From: Saccharopolyspora rhizosphaerae
GTDB taxonomy: Bacteria > Actinomycetota > Actinomycetes > Mycobacteriales > Pseudonocardiaceae
Length of the DNA: 64,000 nt
Reading direction: 5' to 3'
Assembly (NCBI RefSeq): GCF_003931915.1
Contig: NZ_RSAA01000017.1
Location: 186,001 to 250,000 of the forward strand
The notes beneath the pieces were generated by a model. It saw only the letters and a list, made by a program, of their open reading frames with translations. It made no database searches and was not told the origin of the DNA. Shown here in pieces: positions 10,490 through 19,884 of this stretch (position 1 is its first letter; every line of letters begins with the position of its first letter). The position numbers were made by a program, and so were the translations under genes.

Positions 10490-11164
10490 ATGCTGTACAC
10501 GGTGAGCAAACGGGTCTTGGGCGCAGTGGCGCGATCCGTCTACCGACCGGAGGTCATCGGTGCGGAGAAGGTGCCCACGGCGGGCCCGGTGATCCTCGCG
10601 CCGAACCACCTCGCCGTGCTGGACAGCTTCATCGTCCCGCTGGTGGTGCCGCGGCCGGTGGCGTTCCTGGCCAAGGCCGAGTACTTCCAGGGCAGCGGCC
10701 TCAAGGGCGGGCTCACCAAGTGGCTGTTCTCCTCGCTGGGCGCCATCCCGGTCGAGCGGGGGCGCGGCCGGGCCGCCATGGAGGCGATCGGCGCGGCCGA
10801 GCAGGTGCTGCGCGACGGCGGCGCGTTCGGCATCCACCCGGAGGGCACGCGCTCTCCCGACGGGCGCCTGTACCGGGGACGCACCGGCGTCGCCCGCCTC
10901 ACCTTGAGCACCGGCGCCCCGGTCGTCCCGGTGGCGCTGACCGGGACCGACAAGCTCCAGCCGCGTGGCACAAAGATCCCCCGACCCGCCCCGGTCACCG
11001 TCCACTTCGGCGATCCGCTGGACTTCTCCCGCTACGCGGGCATGGACGCCTCGCTGCCCGTGCTGCGCTCGATCACCGACGAGATCATGTACGCGATCGC
11101 CGAGCTCTCCGACCAGGAGTACGTCGACAAGTACCAGAAGCCGGGCGCCGCAGCGGCAGCCTGA
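10490..11164 (+). CDS. plsC: 1-acyl-sn-glycerol-3-phosphate acyltransferase family protein
   Basis: 224 residues of the PlsC/LPLAT family, which transfers acyl groups to lysophosphatidic acid during phospholipid synthesis at the membrane. The catalytic NHxxxxD motif is NHLAVLD (about residues 39-45). The glycerophosphate-binding motif is FGIHPEGTRSPDG, followed by PVVPVALTG. A DUF3099 gene is divergent on one side and a hairpin terminator follows. Several paralogues usually exist in actinomycetes, so the precise acyl acceptor is uncertain. Confidence 0.9.
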   Translation: MLYTVSKRVLGAVARSVYRPEVIGAEKVPTAGPVILAPNHLAVLDSFIVPLVVPRPVAFLAKAEYFQGSGLKGGLTKWLFSSLGAIPVERGRGRAAMEAIGAAEQVLRDGGAFGIHPEGTRSPDGRLYRGRTGVARLTLSTGAPVVPVALTGTDKLQPRGTKIPRPAPVTVHFGDPLDFSRYAGMDASLPVLRSITDEIMYAIAELSDQEYVDKYQKPGAAAAA

Positions 11165-11177
11165 CCTCGCACGTCCT

Positions 11178-11208
11178 CCGGCCGTCCTCGCCCAGCGGGG
11201 ACGGCCGG
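11178..11208. terminator. Bidirectional hairpin terminator
   Basis: A 10-bp perfect stem (11178-11187 with 11199-11208) lies between plsC and the convergent HhH-GPD gene. Confidence 0.65.
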
Positions 11209-11235
11209 TCGCGTTCGCTCCCGAGCCGGTCCGCG

Positions 11236-11814
11236 CTACTTCCCGGCCTTGGCGGCGGCCTTCTGGGCCTTCTTGAACGAGCGGACCTCGTGCAGGCTCT
11301 GCTCGTCGACGACGTCGGCGATGGACCTCCGGGCGCCTTCCTCGCCGTAGGCTCCTGCCGATTCGCGCCAGCCCTCCGGCTGGACACCGCGCTGCTTGCC
11401 GAGCAGGGCGAGGAAGATGCGGGCCTTCTGGTCGCCGTAGCCGGGCAGCGCCTTGAGCCGCTTGAGGACCTCCTTGCCGTCCGGGTCCCCGTCGGTCCAG
11501 ATCCGCTCGGTCCGGCCGTCGTAGTGCTCGACGACGTGCTGGGCGAGGGCCTGGACCCGCTTGGCCATCGAGCCGCCGTAGCGGTGGATCGCGGGCTTCT
11601 GGACGCAGAGCTCGACGAACTCCTCCGGGTCGCACTCGGCGATCTTGGTGACGTCGAACCCGCCCATCCTGCCGGCGATCTTCTGCGGACCGGCGAAGGC
11701 CAGTTCCATCGCCACCTGCTGGTCGAGCAACATCCCGGTGAGCAGGGCGAACGAGTCCTCGGAGAGCAGCTTGTCGGCGTCGGCGTCGCCGGTGAGGTGG
11801 AGCGTCTTCGACAT
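11236..11814 (-). CDS. HhH-GPD family base-excision repair protein
   Basis: 192 residues. The helix-hairpin-helix segment LKALPGYGDQKARIFLALLG binds DNA, and an upstream FALLTGMLLDQQVAMELAF segment resembles the glycosylase fold. It belongs to an uncharacterised actinobacterial HhH-GPD subgroup; the catalytic Asp/Lys typical of Nth/AlkA cannot be identified with certainty. The C-terminus is Lys/Ala-rich (KKAQKAAAKAGK). Start ATG 11814 follows CAGGATGGG; the frame upstream is GC-rich noise. Probable role in repair of damaged bases, not proven. Confidence 0.8.
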   Translation of the reverse strand: MSKTLHLTGDADADKLLSEDSFALLTGMLLDQQVAMELAFAGPQKIAGRMGGFDVTKIAECDPEEFVELCVQKPAIHRYGGSMAKRVQALAQHVVEHYDGRTERIWTDGDPDGKEVLKRLKALPGYGDQKARIFLALLGKQRGVQPEGWRESAGAYGEEGARRSIADVVDEQSLHEVRSFKKAQKAAAKAGK

Positions 11815-12080
11815 GCACCCATCCTGGCACGCGCGGCCGTCCACTTCGCCCCGAAGGGCGTCGCCCACCCGCGCTTCGCCGCAGTTCCGTGCTGTGTTCT
11901 CCGCGCGTGCGCAGGAGGCGTGACCGCGACCAACCCGCGCCGACTCGGCTCGCCGTGCACAGGACAGGACGGAAGGACGGAGTGGTCGAGGCCGAGGTGG
12001 CCGAGAACTCCGCAGGTCGAGCAACACCACGCGCACCGAGCCGCACCGACGAGTGAGCGGATGCGGCGTTCACTGGGCGT

Positions 12081-13610
12081 GTGAGGATTCAGGGCGTGAT
12101 TCCAGACCTGTCCCCTGACCGCATCGACCGACTGCGCGACGCCTTCCGCGCCTCCTCCTACGACGCCGACGGCGTCCTGAACCTGCTCGGCCACTCCGCG
12201 CACGCCGCGCTCGGCCGCGGCGAGCCGGTACCCGCGCTGCGCGCCACCGAGGGCGCCGGGCCACTGGGCACCCTGGTCCGGCTTTTCCTGCTGGGCAGGC
12301 CCGAGAAGCGGGCCGACGTGCAGGCCGCGCTGGGCTCGCTGAGCACCGACGAGGCGCTGGCCGCCGGCATCCTGGCCGCCGACGGCGACCTGCTGCGCGC
12401 GGGCCTGGACATCCGCCCCCACGGCGAGGGCGAGCACTCCTGGTGGGTCGTGTCGGACCTGGACTCCGACCTGCGCGGCGGTCGTCCCGTCGACCCCGAC
12501 CACGTGCTCGGCGTCGGGCACGCATCCCTGAGCCTGGTGCGGGCGACCACCCGGCGGCCGGTCGGCTCGGTGCTCGACCTCGGCACCGGGTGCGGTGTGC
12601 AGGCGCTGCACGCGAGCACGCACGCGCAGAGCACCACCGTCACCGACGTCTCGAAGCGCTCCCTCGCGCTGGCCGAGGCGACCTTCCGGCTCAACGGCGT
12701 CGAGGCCGAGCTCGCCGAGGGCGAGTGGTTCGACCCGGTCCGGGGCCGCAAGTTCGACCTGGTGGTCTGCAACCCGCCGTTCGTGGTGGGGCCTCCGCGC
12801 ACCGACTTCACCTACCGCGACTCCGGCCTGGCCGGGGACGACGCGAGCGCGCTGGTGGTGCGCCAGCTGCCGGCGTTCCTCAACGAGGGCGGCACCGGGC
12901 AGCTGCTGGCCTCGTGGGTGCACCGCGAAGGCGAGGACTGGGAGGACCGCGTCACCTCCTGGCTGCCTCCGGGCGCCGGGGTGGACGCCTGGTTCGTGCA
13001 GCGCGACGTCGCCGACCCGGACCTCTACGTGGGCACCTGGCTGCGCGACGCCGGTTACGACCTGCGCTCCGAGCAGGGCATGCGCAAGGCCGCCGAGTGG
13101 CTGGACTGGTTCGCGGAGAACGACGTGATCGGCATCGGCTTCGGCTTCGTCACCCTCCGGCGCACCGACGGGCCCTCCGAGGTGGTCTGCGAGGACCTGC
13201 GTCACGCCTTCGACGACCCCCTGGGCCCGGAGTCCGACGCCTGGCTGCGCCGGGTCGACTGGCTGCGCGCCCACGAGTCGGACGAGGACCTGATGTCCGC
13301 TCGGCTTGTGACCGCCGACAGCACCGTGCTGGAGCAGGTCTCCCAGCCCGGGGACGAGGGCTGGGAACCACTCGTGCACCGCCTGCACCGCACTGACGGG
13401 CCGGGCTGGCAGCACGAGATCGACGAGCTCGGGGTCCGGCTGCTGGCGGGCTTCCGCGGTGCGCTGCCGCTGGAGGAGCTGCTCGAACTGCTCGCGCTGG
13501 GCTACGGCGAGGAAGTGGAGGAGTTGACCTCCGCCGCGATTCCGGTGGTGCGCGAACTCATCCGGCACGGAATGGTCGTCCCGGCCGAATGGCGAGGTGC
13601 CGATCGATGA
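12081..13610 (+). CDS. Class I SAM-dependent methyltransferase with DUF7059/DUF7782-like flanks
   Basis: 509 residues. About 1-140 form an all-alpha N-terminal domain. A Rossmann methyltransferase core follows with SAM motif VLDLGTGCGVQAL (near 160) and catalytic VVCNPPFVVG (near 228). This NPPF motif is typical of enzymes that methylate planar nitrogen (HemK, RlmG, RsmC). A C-terminal winged-helix-like region completes it. I would expect an rRNA base or protein glutamine target, but cannot choose. The stop overlaps the dtd start (ATGA), implying translational coupling. GTG 12096 is an alternative start. Confidence 0.85.
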   Translation: MRIQGVIPDLSPDRIDRLRDAFRASSYDADGVLNLLGHSAHAALGRGEPVPALRATEGAGPLGTLVRLFLLGRPEKRADVQAALGSLSTDEALAAGILAADGDLLRAGLDIRPHGEGEHSWWVVSDLDSDLRGGRPVDPDHVLGVGHASLSLVRATTRRPVGSVLDLGTGCGVQALHASTHAQSTTVTDVSKRSLALAEATFRLNGVEAELAEGEWFDPVRGRKFDLVVCNPPFVVGPPRTDFTYRDSGLAGDDASALVVRQLPAFLNEGGTGQLLASWVHREGEDWEDRVTSWLPPGAGVDAWFVQRDVADPDLYVGTWLRDAGYDLRSEQGMRKAAEWLDWFAENDVIGIGFGFVTLRRTDGPSEVVCEDLRHAFDDPLGPESDAWLRRVDWLRAHESDEDLMSARLVTADSTVLEQVSQPGDEGWEPLVHRLHRTDGPGWQHEIDELGVRLLAGFRGALPLEELLELLALGYGEEVEELTSAAIPVVRELIRHGMVVPAEWRGADR

Positions 13611-14032
13611 GAGCAATCGTCACGCGGGTCACTCGCGCCTCGGTGAGCGTCGAGGGCGAAGTCGTCGGCAAGATCGATGAACCGGGGCTGTTGGTGCTAT
13701 TGGGTGTGACCCATTCCGACGGTCGTGAAGAAGTCGCGAGAATGGCGCGCAAACTGCATGAGATTCGCGCGCTGCGGGACGAGGAGTCCTGCGCCACTGC
13801 CGGGGCACCGCTGCTGGTGGTCAGCCAGTTCACCCTCTACGGATCGACCACGAAGGGACGGCGTCCCTCGTGGACCGAGGCGGCCCGCCCCGAGCAGGCC
13901 GAACCGCTGGTGGAAGAGGTCGTGGCGACCCTCCGCGAGCGGGGCGCGCGAGTGTCGACCGGGGTGTTCGGCGCGATGATGGCGGTCGAAAGCGTGAACG
14001 ACGGGCCATTCACACTATTGGTTGACGTGTAA
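13607..14032 (+). CDS. dtd: D-aminoacyl-tRNA deacylase
   Basis: 141 residues, the usual Dtd length. It hydrolyses D-amino acids from mischarged tRNA. Diagnostic motifs are SQFTLYG in the middle and NDGPFTLLVD at the end. The Gly-Pro pair that forms the cross-subunit active site is intact, although the usual next residue is Val or Met rather than Phe. The first residues MRAIVTRVTRASVSV are typical. It overlaps the methyltransferase stop by ATGA at 13607-13610, so the two are probably co-transcribed. Confidence 0.94.
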   Translation: MRAIVTRVTRASVSVEGEVVGKIDEPGLLVLLGVTHSDGREEVARMARKLHEIRALRDEESCATAGAPLLVVSQFTLYGSTTKGRRPSWTEAARPEQAEPLVEEVVATLRERGARVSTGVFGAMMAVESVNDGPFTLLVDV

Positions 14033-14332
14033 ATGTAACGGGAGCTCTCAGGAAATCCTCAGGCTCAGGGCGCAACGGATGTGACGGCCGCGACGTCTTC
14101 GATTCGAGAACATCGGGAACGAATTCGCCGCGCCCGTCGTTTTCCAGGTAACGATGCTTCGACGGCCATGCCGACGGCGGTGCCCGACCACCCACGGGCG
14201 ACCCCTCGACATCCGGAGGAGAACGTCGACGCGGAAGCCCCGGTAATCCCGAGCGTACGCGTCTTCTGCACCGCGCACCGATGCGCAGGTGTGACATGCG
14301 CCCTGCTAGCCAGCCCGCCAGGGAGGGAGCTC
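14033..14332 (+). promoter_or_regulatory. sigB upstream region
   Basis: This 300-bp region has no credible gene. It contains the ECF-type promoter at 14115-14141 and, at its end, the GGGAGGGAG ribosome-binding site of sigB. The transcript leader would be about 185 nt. Confidence 0.5.
14115..14141 (+). promoter_or_regulatory. ECF sigma-type promoter for sigB
   Basis: GGGAAC at 14115-14120 is followed 17 bp later by CGTT at 14138-14141. This matches the -35 GGAAC/T and -10 CGTT pattern of SigE/SigH/SigR promoters. In mycobacteria sigB is transcribed by SigE and SigH, so the placement makes sense. Confidence 0.6.
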
Positions 14333-15304
14333 ATGACCGTCCCGCAGACCACCAAGCCTGACGTCGCCGTCGCCGAAGAACTCGACACCCAGGGTCCATC
14401 GGCTGACCTGGTGCGCGTCTACCTCAACGGCATCGGGCGCACCGCGCTGCTCACCGCGCAGGAAGAGGTCGACCTCGCCAAGCGGATCGAGGCCGGAGTT
14501 TTCGCCAAGCACTTGCTGGAGACCAGCAAGAACCTCTCCCCCGAGCGGCGTTCGGACCTCAATGCCGTGGTGCGGGATGGTCGGCGCGCGAAGAACCACC
14601 TGATGGAGGCCAACCTCCGTCTGGTCGTCAGCCTCGCCAAGCGCTACACGGGCCGCGGTATGCCGCTGCTGGACCTGATCCAGGAGGGCAACCTGGGCCT
14701 GATCCGCGCGGTGGAGAAGTTCGACTACACCAAGGGCTTCAAGTTCTCGACCTACGCGACCTGGTGGATCCGGCAGGCCATCACCCGAGGCATGGCCGAC
14801 CAGAGCCGCACCATCCGGCTCCCCGTCCACCTCGTCGAGCAGGTCAACAAGCTGGCCCGCATCAAGCGCGACCTGCACCAGAAGCTGGGGCGCGAGGCCA
14901 CCGACGAGGAGCTCTCCGAGGAGGCCGGCATCCCGGTCGAGAAGATCCTCGACCTGATGGACCACTCGCGTGACCCGGTGAGCCTGGACATGCCGGTGGG
15001 TGCCGAGGAGGACGCCCCGCTGGGCGACTTCATCGAGGACGCCGAGTCCGCTGACGCGGAGAACGCGGTGATCTCCGGCTTCCTGCAGGACGACCTGCGC
15101 CGGGTGCTGTCGACGCTGGAGGAGCGCGAGCAGGCGGTCATCCGGATGCGCTACGGCCTGGAAGACGGCCAGCCGCGCACCCTGGACCAGATCGGCAAGG
15201 CCTTCGGACTGTCCCGCGAGCGCGTCCGCCAGATCGAGCGCGAGGTCATGTCCAAGCTCCGCCAGGGCGACCGCGCCGACCGGCTCCGCGCCTACGCCAG
15301 CTGA
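14333..15304 (+). CDS. sigB: Group 2 (primary-like) sigma factor SigB
   Basis: 323 residues, the same length I recall for mycobacterial SigB. Region 1.2 starts [15 protein letters not shown]. Region 2 is almost identical to SigA ([42 protein letters not shown]), and region 4.2 reads [20 protein letters not shown]. Unlike SigA it lacks the long Ala/Lys N-terminus. It should read promoters like those of SigA and act in stress or stationary phase. Start ATG 14333 follows a strong GGGAGGGAG site. Control by an ECF sigma is suggested by the upstream GGGAAC/CGTT promoter. Confidence 0.94.
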   Translation: MTVPQTTKPDVAVAEELDTQGPSADLVRVYLNGIGRTALLTAQEEVDLAKRIEAGVFAKHLLETSKNLSPERRSDLNAVVRDGRRAKNHLMEANLRLVVSLAKRYTGRGMPLLDLIQEGNLGLIRAVEKFDYTKGFKFSTYATWWIRQAITRGMADQSRTIRLPVHLVEQVNKLARIKRDLHQKLGREATDEELSEEAGIPVEKILDLMDHSRDPVSLDMPVGAEEDAPLGDFIEDAESADAENAVISGFLQDDLRRVLSTLEEREQAVIRMRYGLEDGQPRTLDQIGKAFGLSRERVRQIEREVMSKLRQGDRADRLRAYAS

Positions 15305-15305
15305 A

Positions 15306-15346
15306 CCGGCTGCGCCCCTCCTCCACGCGAGGCGGGGCGCAGCCGG
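15306..15346. terminator. sigB terminator hairpin
   Basis: A perfect 13-bp stem (15306-15318 with 15334-15346), with an additional inner CCTC/GAGG pairing, begins right after the sigB stop. Confidence 0.75.
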
Positions 15347-15559
15347 GACTGGTGTGACGTGTGAGGAATGCCAGGTCCGCGCAGAACCCGCCTCACGTGA
15401 CACCCGATCGGCTCGTTGACCCGAGCGCCCGCGGGAGCGAAGATCTGCTTCCGCACAACTTCAGCGGTGGGGTCCTCCACCGCCTGCTGGAGGAGGCCGG
15501 ACTCGTCGAGCGGGACGGGTCCGACCTCCTCACCTCCTCGCCTTGTCGGCGTGGCCGGC

Positions 15560-16279
15560 TCAGGTGTCCAGGAACTTCCCCTGCCAGCGGGTGAGCTCGT
15601 CGTCGGTGACGCCGTGGCTGCGCAGCCAGCCCGCGGCGGCGTCCTCGTGGGCGTCGAAGATCTCCAGCACCCGCTCGATGGCTTGCGTCGGCGTGGCCAT
15701 GAGCTCGGCGACCATCTCCTCGTCCACGCCCGGCGGCAGCTCGGGCAGCTCGTTGAGCCGCCGCAGCACGTGGAGCATGTTCTTGTCCGTGCGCACGTAG
15801 TCGGCGACGATCGCGTCCGGGCGCACGCCTGCGGCGCTGAGCAGCATCGCCGACACCACACCGGTGCGGTCCTTGCCAGCAGCGCAGTGCACCAGCACCG
15901 GGCCGTCGGCTTCCAGGACGAGCCGGAAGACCTCGACGAGCTTCTTCGGCGCGCCCTCCAGCATTCCCTGGTAGAGCACGGTGAGCTCGTGCAGCGCGTC
16001 GTCGTCGGTGTCGGGTTTCTCCAGCCCTTCCAGGAGCCGGATGCGGTGCACCTGCGCGACGGGGTCCAGCGGGTGCGCGTCCTTCGTCTCGGCCGCCTCG
16101 CGCAGGTCGATCACGACGCGCGGCGGCCAGTCGGGCAGGCCTTGGGGATCGCGGTCGCCGGGGAACGGCGCATCGCTGCGGTAGACCACACCTGCCCTGG
16201 TCAGCACGCCGTCACCGGTGGGCTGACCGCCGAGGTCGCGCAGGTTGACCAGTTCGCCGAGCGCATCCGAGGTCGCCAT
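15560..16279 (-). CDS. Tyrosine/serine phosphatase (PtpB-like)
   Basis: 239 residues. The phosphatase P-loop HCAAGKDRTG is at 131-140, with nucleophile Cys132 and Arg138. The Lys after the Gly is typical of the atypical PtpB family (tyrosine or dual specificity, also phosphoinositides). The N-terminal NLRDLGG motif is also characteristic of this family. Start ATG 16279 has GGAGG seven bases upstream. No signal peptide, so it is probably cytosolic unless exported by a special route. It is single and convergent with sigB. Confidence 0.88.
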   Translation of the reverse strand: MATSDALGELVNLRDLGGQPTGDGVLTRAGVVYRSDAPFPGDRDPQGLPDWPPRVVIDLREAAETKDAHPLDPVAQVHRIRLLEGLEKPDTDDDALHELTVLYQGMLEGAPKKLVEVFRLVLEADGPVLVHCAAGKDRTGVVSAMLLSAAGVRPDAIVADYVRTDKNMLHVLRRLNELPELPPGVDEEMVAELMATPTQAIERVLEIFDAHEDAAAGWLRSHGVTDDELTRWQGKFLDT

Positions 16280-16477
16280 GGGGCCTCCGTGTCGGTGTGG
16301 AGCGGACGGCATCGAGACTCCCAGGCCGGAGCCGTTTCGACCAGACCTGGTCCGGCACGCGGGTCAGGTCGCGGGTCAGGTCTCCGTCACACATTGCAGA
16401 CCCGTGTGGACGCCGTGATCCGCTGCGCGGTTACATGAAGCGACGCGTAACCCGAACGCGCGCAAAGGAGCCGCGAC

Positions 16478-18133
<1,656 letters not shown>

Positions 18134-18148
18134 GCCGGTGACCGGTCA

Positions 18149-18183
18149 CGGCCGCACCCGCGCGCGGTGCGCGGGTGCGGCCG
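18149..18183. terminator. Bidirectional hairpin terminator
   Basis: A perfect 15-bp GC-rich stem (18149-18163 with 18169-18183) with loop GCGGT lies between fumarase and the convergent lipoprotein gene. Confidence 0.8.
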
Positions 18184-18319
18184 CTCGGCCGCGGTCATCC
18201 CGCTGTGAGGGCCCGCGTCGGACTGCAGGACCAGGCGGCACCGTGGAGCCCCACCTCCGGCGGTGGTACCCGGTCCTTCCCGTGCGACGGCGGCAGGTTT
18301 CCGCCGCACCGCAGTCCGA

Positions 18320-18775
18320 TCAGCGCGGAACCTTCACGTCCCTCTGCTCGAGGACGACCTTCCGCCCGTCGAGCGGTTCGCTGAGGCTCACCGCCACCGG
18401 CGGGTAGCGCAAGTCCATCGTGCAGATGCCCGGTGGCTCCGGGGTCTCCTCCACCAGGAGGATCTTGACGTGGTCCGGGGTCTGCTCCGCCACTTCGGCG
18501 TGAACCTTGCTGCAGCCGCCTTCCTGACCGGTGGCCACGACCGCGGTACCGTTGTCCTGGGTCCAGATCTTCTTGGGATATCCTTGCGGAAGTGCCGAGA
18601 GGTCGATGGCCTCCGGTGCCACCGGTGTCCGTTCCGGTTCAGGTTTCGGCTGAACAGGTCCGGGTGGCACCGGCGGTTGACCACCGAACCCCACGTCGTT
18701 GGTCGGCTGTTGGGCGCAGGCTGCCAGCACCAGTAGCAGACTCCCCGCGCCCACTGCGGTTCGTAGGCGTCTCAT
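18320..18775 (-). CDS. Putative lipoprotein of unknown function
   Basis: 151 residues beginning at ATG 18775. A lipoprotein signal peptide (MRRLRTAVGAGSLLLVLAAC) ends in the lipobox LAAC, so Cys20 should be lipidated and the protein anchored outside the membrane. A Pro-rich linker follows (about 30-60). The folded part has a pair of cysteines (GGCSKV and GICTMDL) that could form a disulfide. I do not recognise the family. No operon partner is evident. Confidence 0.75.
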   Translation of the reverse strand: MRRLRTAVGAGSLLLVLAACAQQPTNDVGFGGQPPVPPGPVQPKPEPERTPVAPEAIDLSALPQGYPKKIWTQDNGTAVVATGQEGGCSKVHAEVAEQTPDHVKILLVEETPEPPGICTMDLRYPPVAVSLSEPLDGRKVVLEQRDVKVPR

Positions 18776-18880
18776 GCCCTGAAGACGGACGCGCGGGTAC
18801 CACCGGTTGCGTCCCGGCCGAAGTGGTTCGTTGCACAGCTTTCCCACAATTCGCCCGGGACCGACCACGTCTCCGCCGGG

Positions 18881-19768
18881 TCAGCGCCCGAGCACCCGGT
18901 CCACCCACTCCTGGATCCACGACGCCATCCCGGCGGAGTGCCGCGTCCACCTGAAGTGGTCCACCGGCCCGCCCGCGTCGTCGGACGTGTAGTGCCGGGA
19001 GGTGCGCTGGGCCCGCGTCGAGTGCTTGACCAGGTCTTCCATCGCCGTCGTCGGCGCCAGCTCGTCGTTGTCCACGGTCACCGTGAGCAGCGGGGTGGTC
19101 ACCTCGGCCAGGGCGGCGTCGTAGTCGAGGTCGGAGCCGGTCAGCCGCCAGCGCCCGGTGCGCGCCTGCCGCGCCCAGTCGCGCATCAGACCGGTCGCCT
19201 GCCGCCCGCCGAAGACGTAGCCGGGCCAGTGGCCCAGCACCCGCGAGGCCAGCGCGATCGTCTGGGTGCCCAGCAGCGAGTAGTAGTACTTGGCCAGCCC
19301 GGGGTAGCCCCGGTACCAGACCGAGCCGGTGGCGATCAGCGCAGCGCCCTGGATCCGGCCGGGGTTGGCGGCGGTGTGGAGCAGCGCGATCTGCCCGCCG
19401 AGGCTGTGACCCAGGACGAACCGGGGAGCCTGGGGCAGGACCGATTCGACGAGGTCGAGCACCGCGTCGAGGTCGTGGACGAAGTCCTGGTAGCCGAAGT
19501 GCACGCCGCGTCGAGCCCGGGGCTTGTTCTCGCCCTGTCCCCGCACGTCGAACGACACCACCGTCATGCCGAGCCGGTGCAGCTCGGCCACGAACGGCCG
19601 GTAGTAGCCGGCGGGGACTCCCATGGCGGGTGCCAGCACGGCGACTGGCGCGCTCGGGTCGTCCTGCTGCACCGCCCGCACCTTGATGCGGTACTGGCCC
19701 GCGGGGACCACGCCGAGCACGGGGGCCGGTGCGTCGACTTTCCGGGTCGTGACCTCATCCACGCGCAC
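18881..19768 (-). CDS. Alpha/beta hydrolase (serine aminopeptidase/lysophospholipase type)
   Basis: 295 residues. Nucleophile elbow GHSLGG with Ser122; acid in TVDNDELAPT; catalytic His in VDHFRWTR near the C-terminus. The oxyanion region PAMGVPAGYY and the FDVRGQGEN strand are as in the Hydrolase_4 family. No signal peptide, so cytosolic. Substrate not predictable. Start is GTG 19768. It lies 104 bp from the lipoprotein gene on the same strand. Confidence 0.86.
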   Translation of the reverse strand: MRVDEVTTRKVDAPAPVLGVVPAGQYRIKVRAVQQDDPSAPVAVLAPAMGVPAGYYRPFVAELHRLGMTVVSFDVRGQGENKPRARRGVHFGYQDFVHDLDAVLDLVESVLPQAPRFVLGHSLGGQIALLHTAANPGRIQGAALIATGSVWYRGYPGLAKYYYSLLGTQTIALASRVLGHWPGYVFGGRQATGLMRDWARQARTGRWRLTGSDLDYDAALAEVTTPLLTVTVDNDELAPTTAMEDLVKHSTRAQRTSRHYTSDDAGGPVDHFRWTRHSAGMASWIQEWVDRVLGR

Positions 19769-19884
19769 AGATTAACGGAACCGGTAAGTTCCGATCAGCT
19801 CCCCTGGCCCGGGCAGTGCGGCGGTTCACCCGGCTCAGGCCTCGCACCGCGGCGGAGCGTGGCCGGAACGGTCCCCCGCTCCCC

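Noticed and set aside
15361-15594. Plus-strand frame of 77 codons between sigB and the phosphatase
   Set aside because: A middle segment looks protein-like, but there is no ribosome-binding site, the ends are low quality and it overlaps the phosphatase 3' end. At most a gene remnant.
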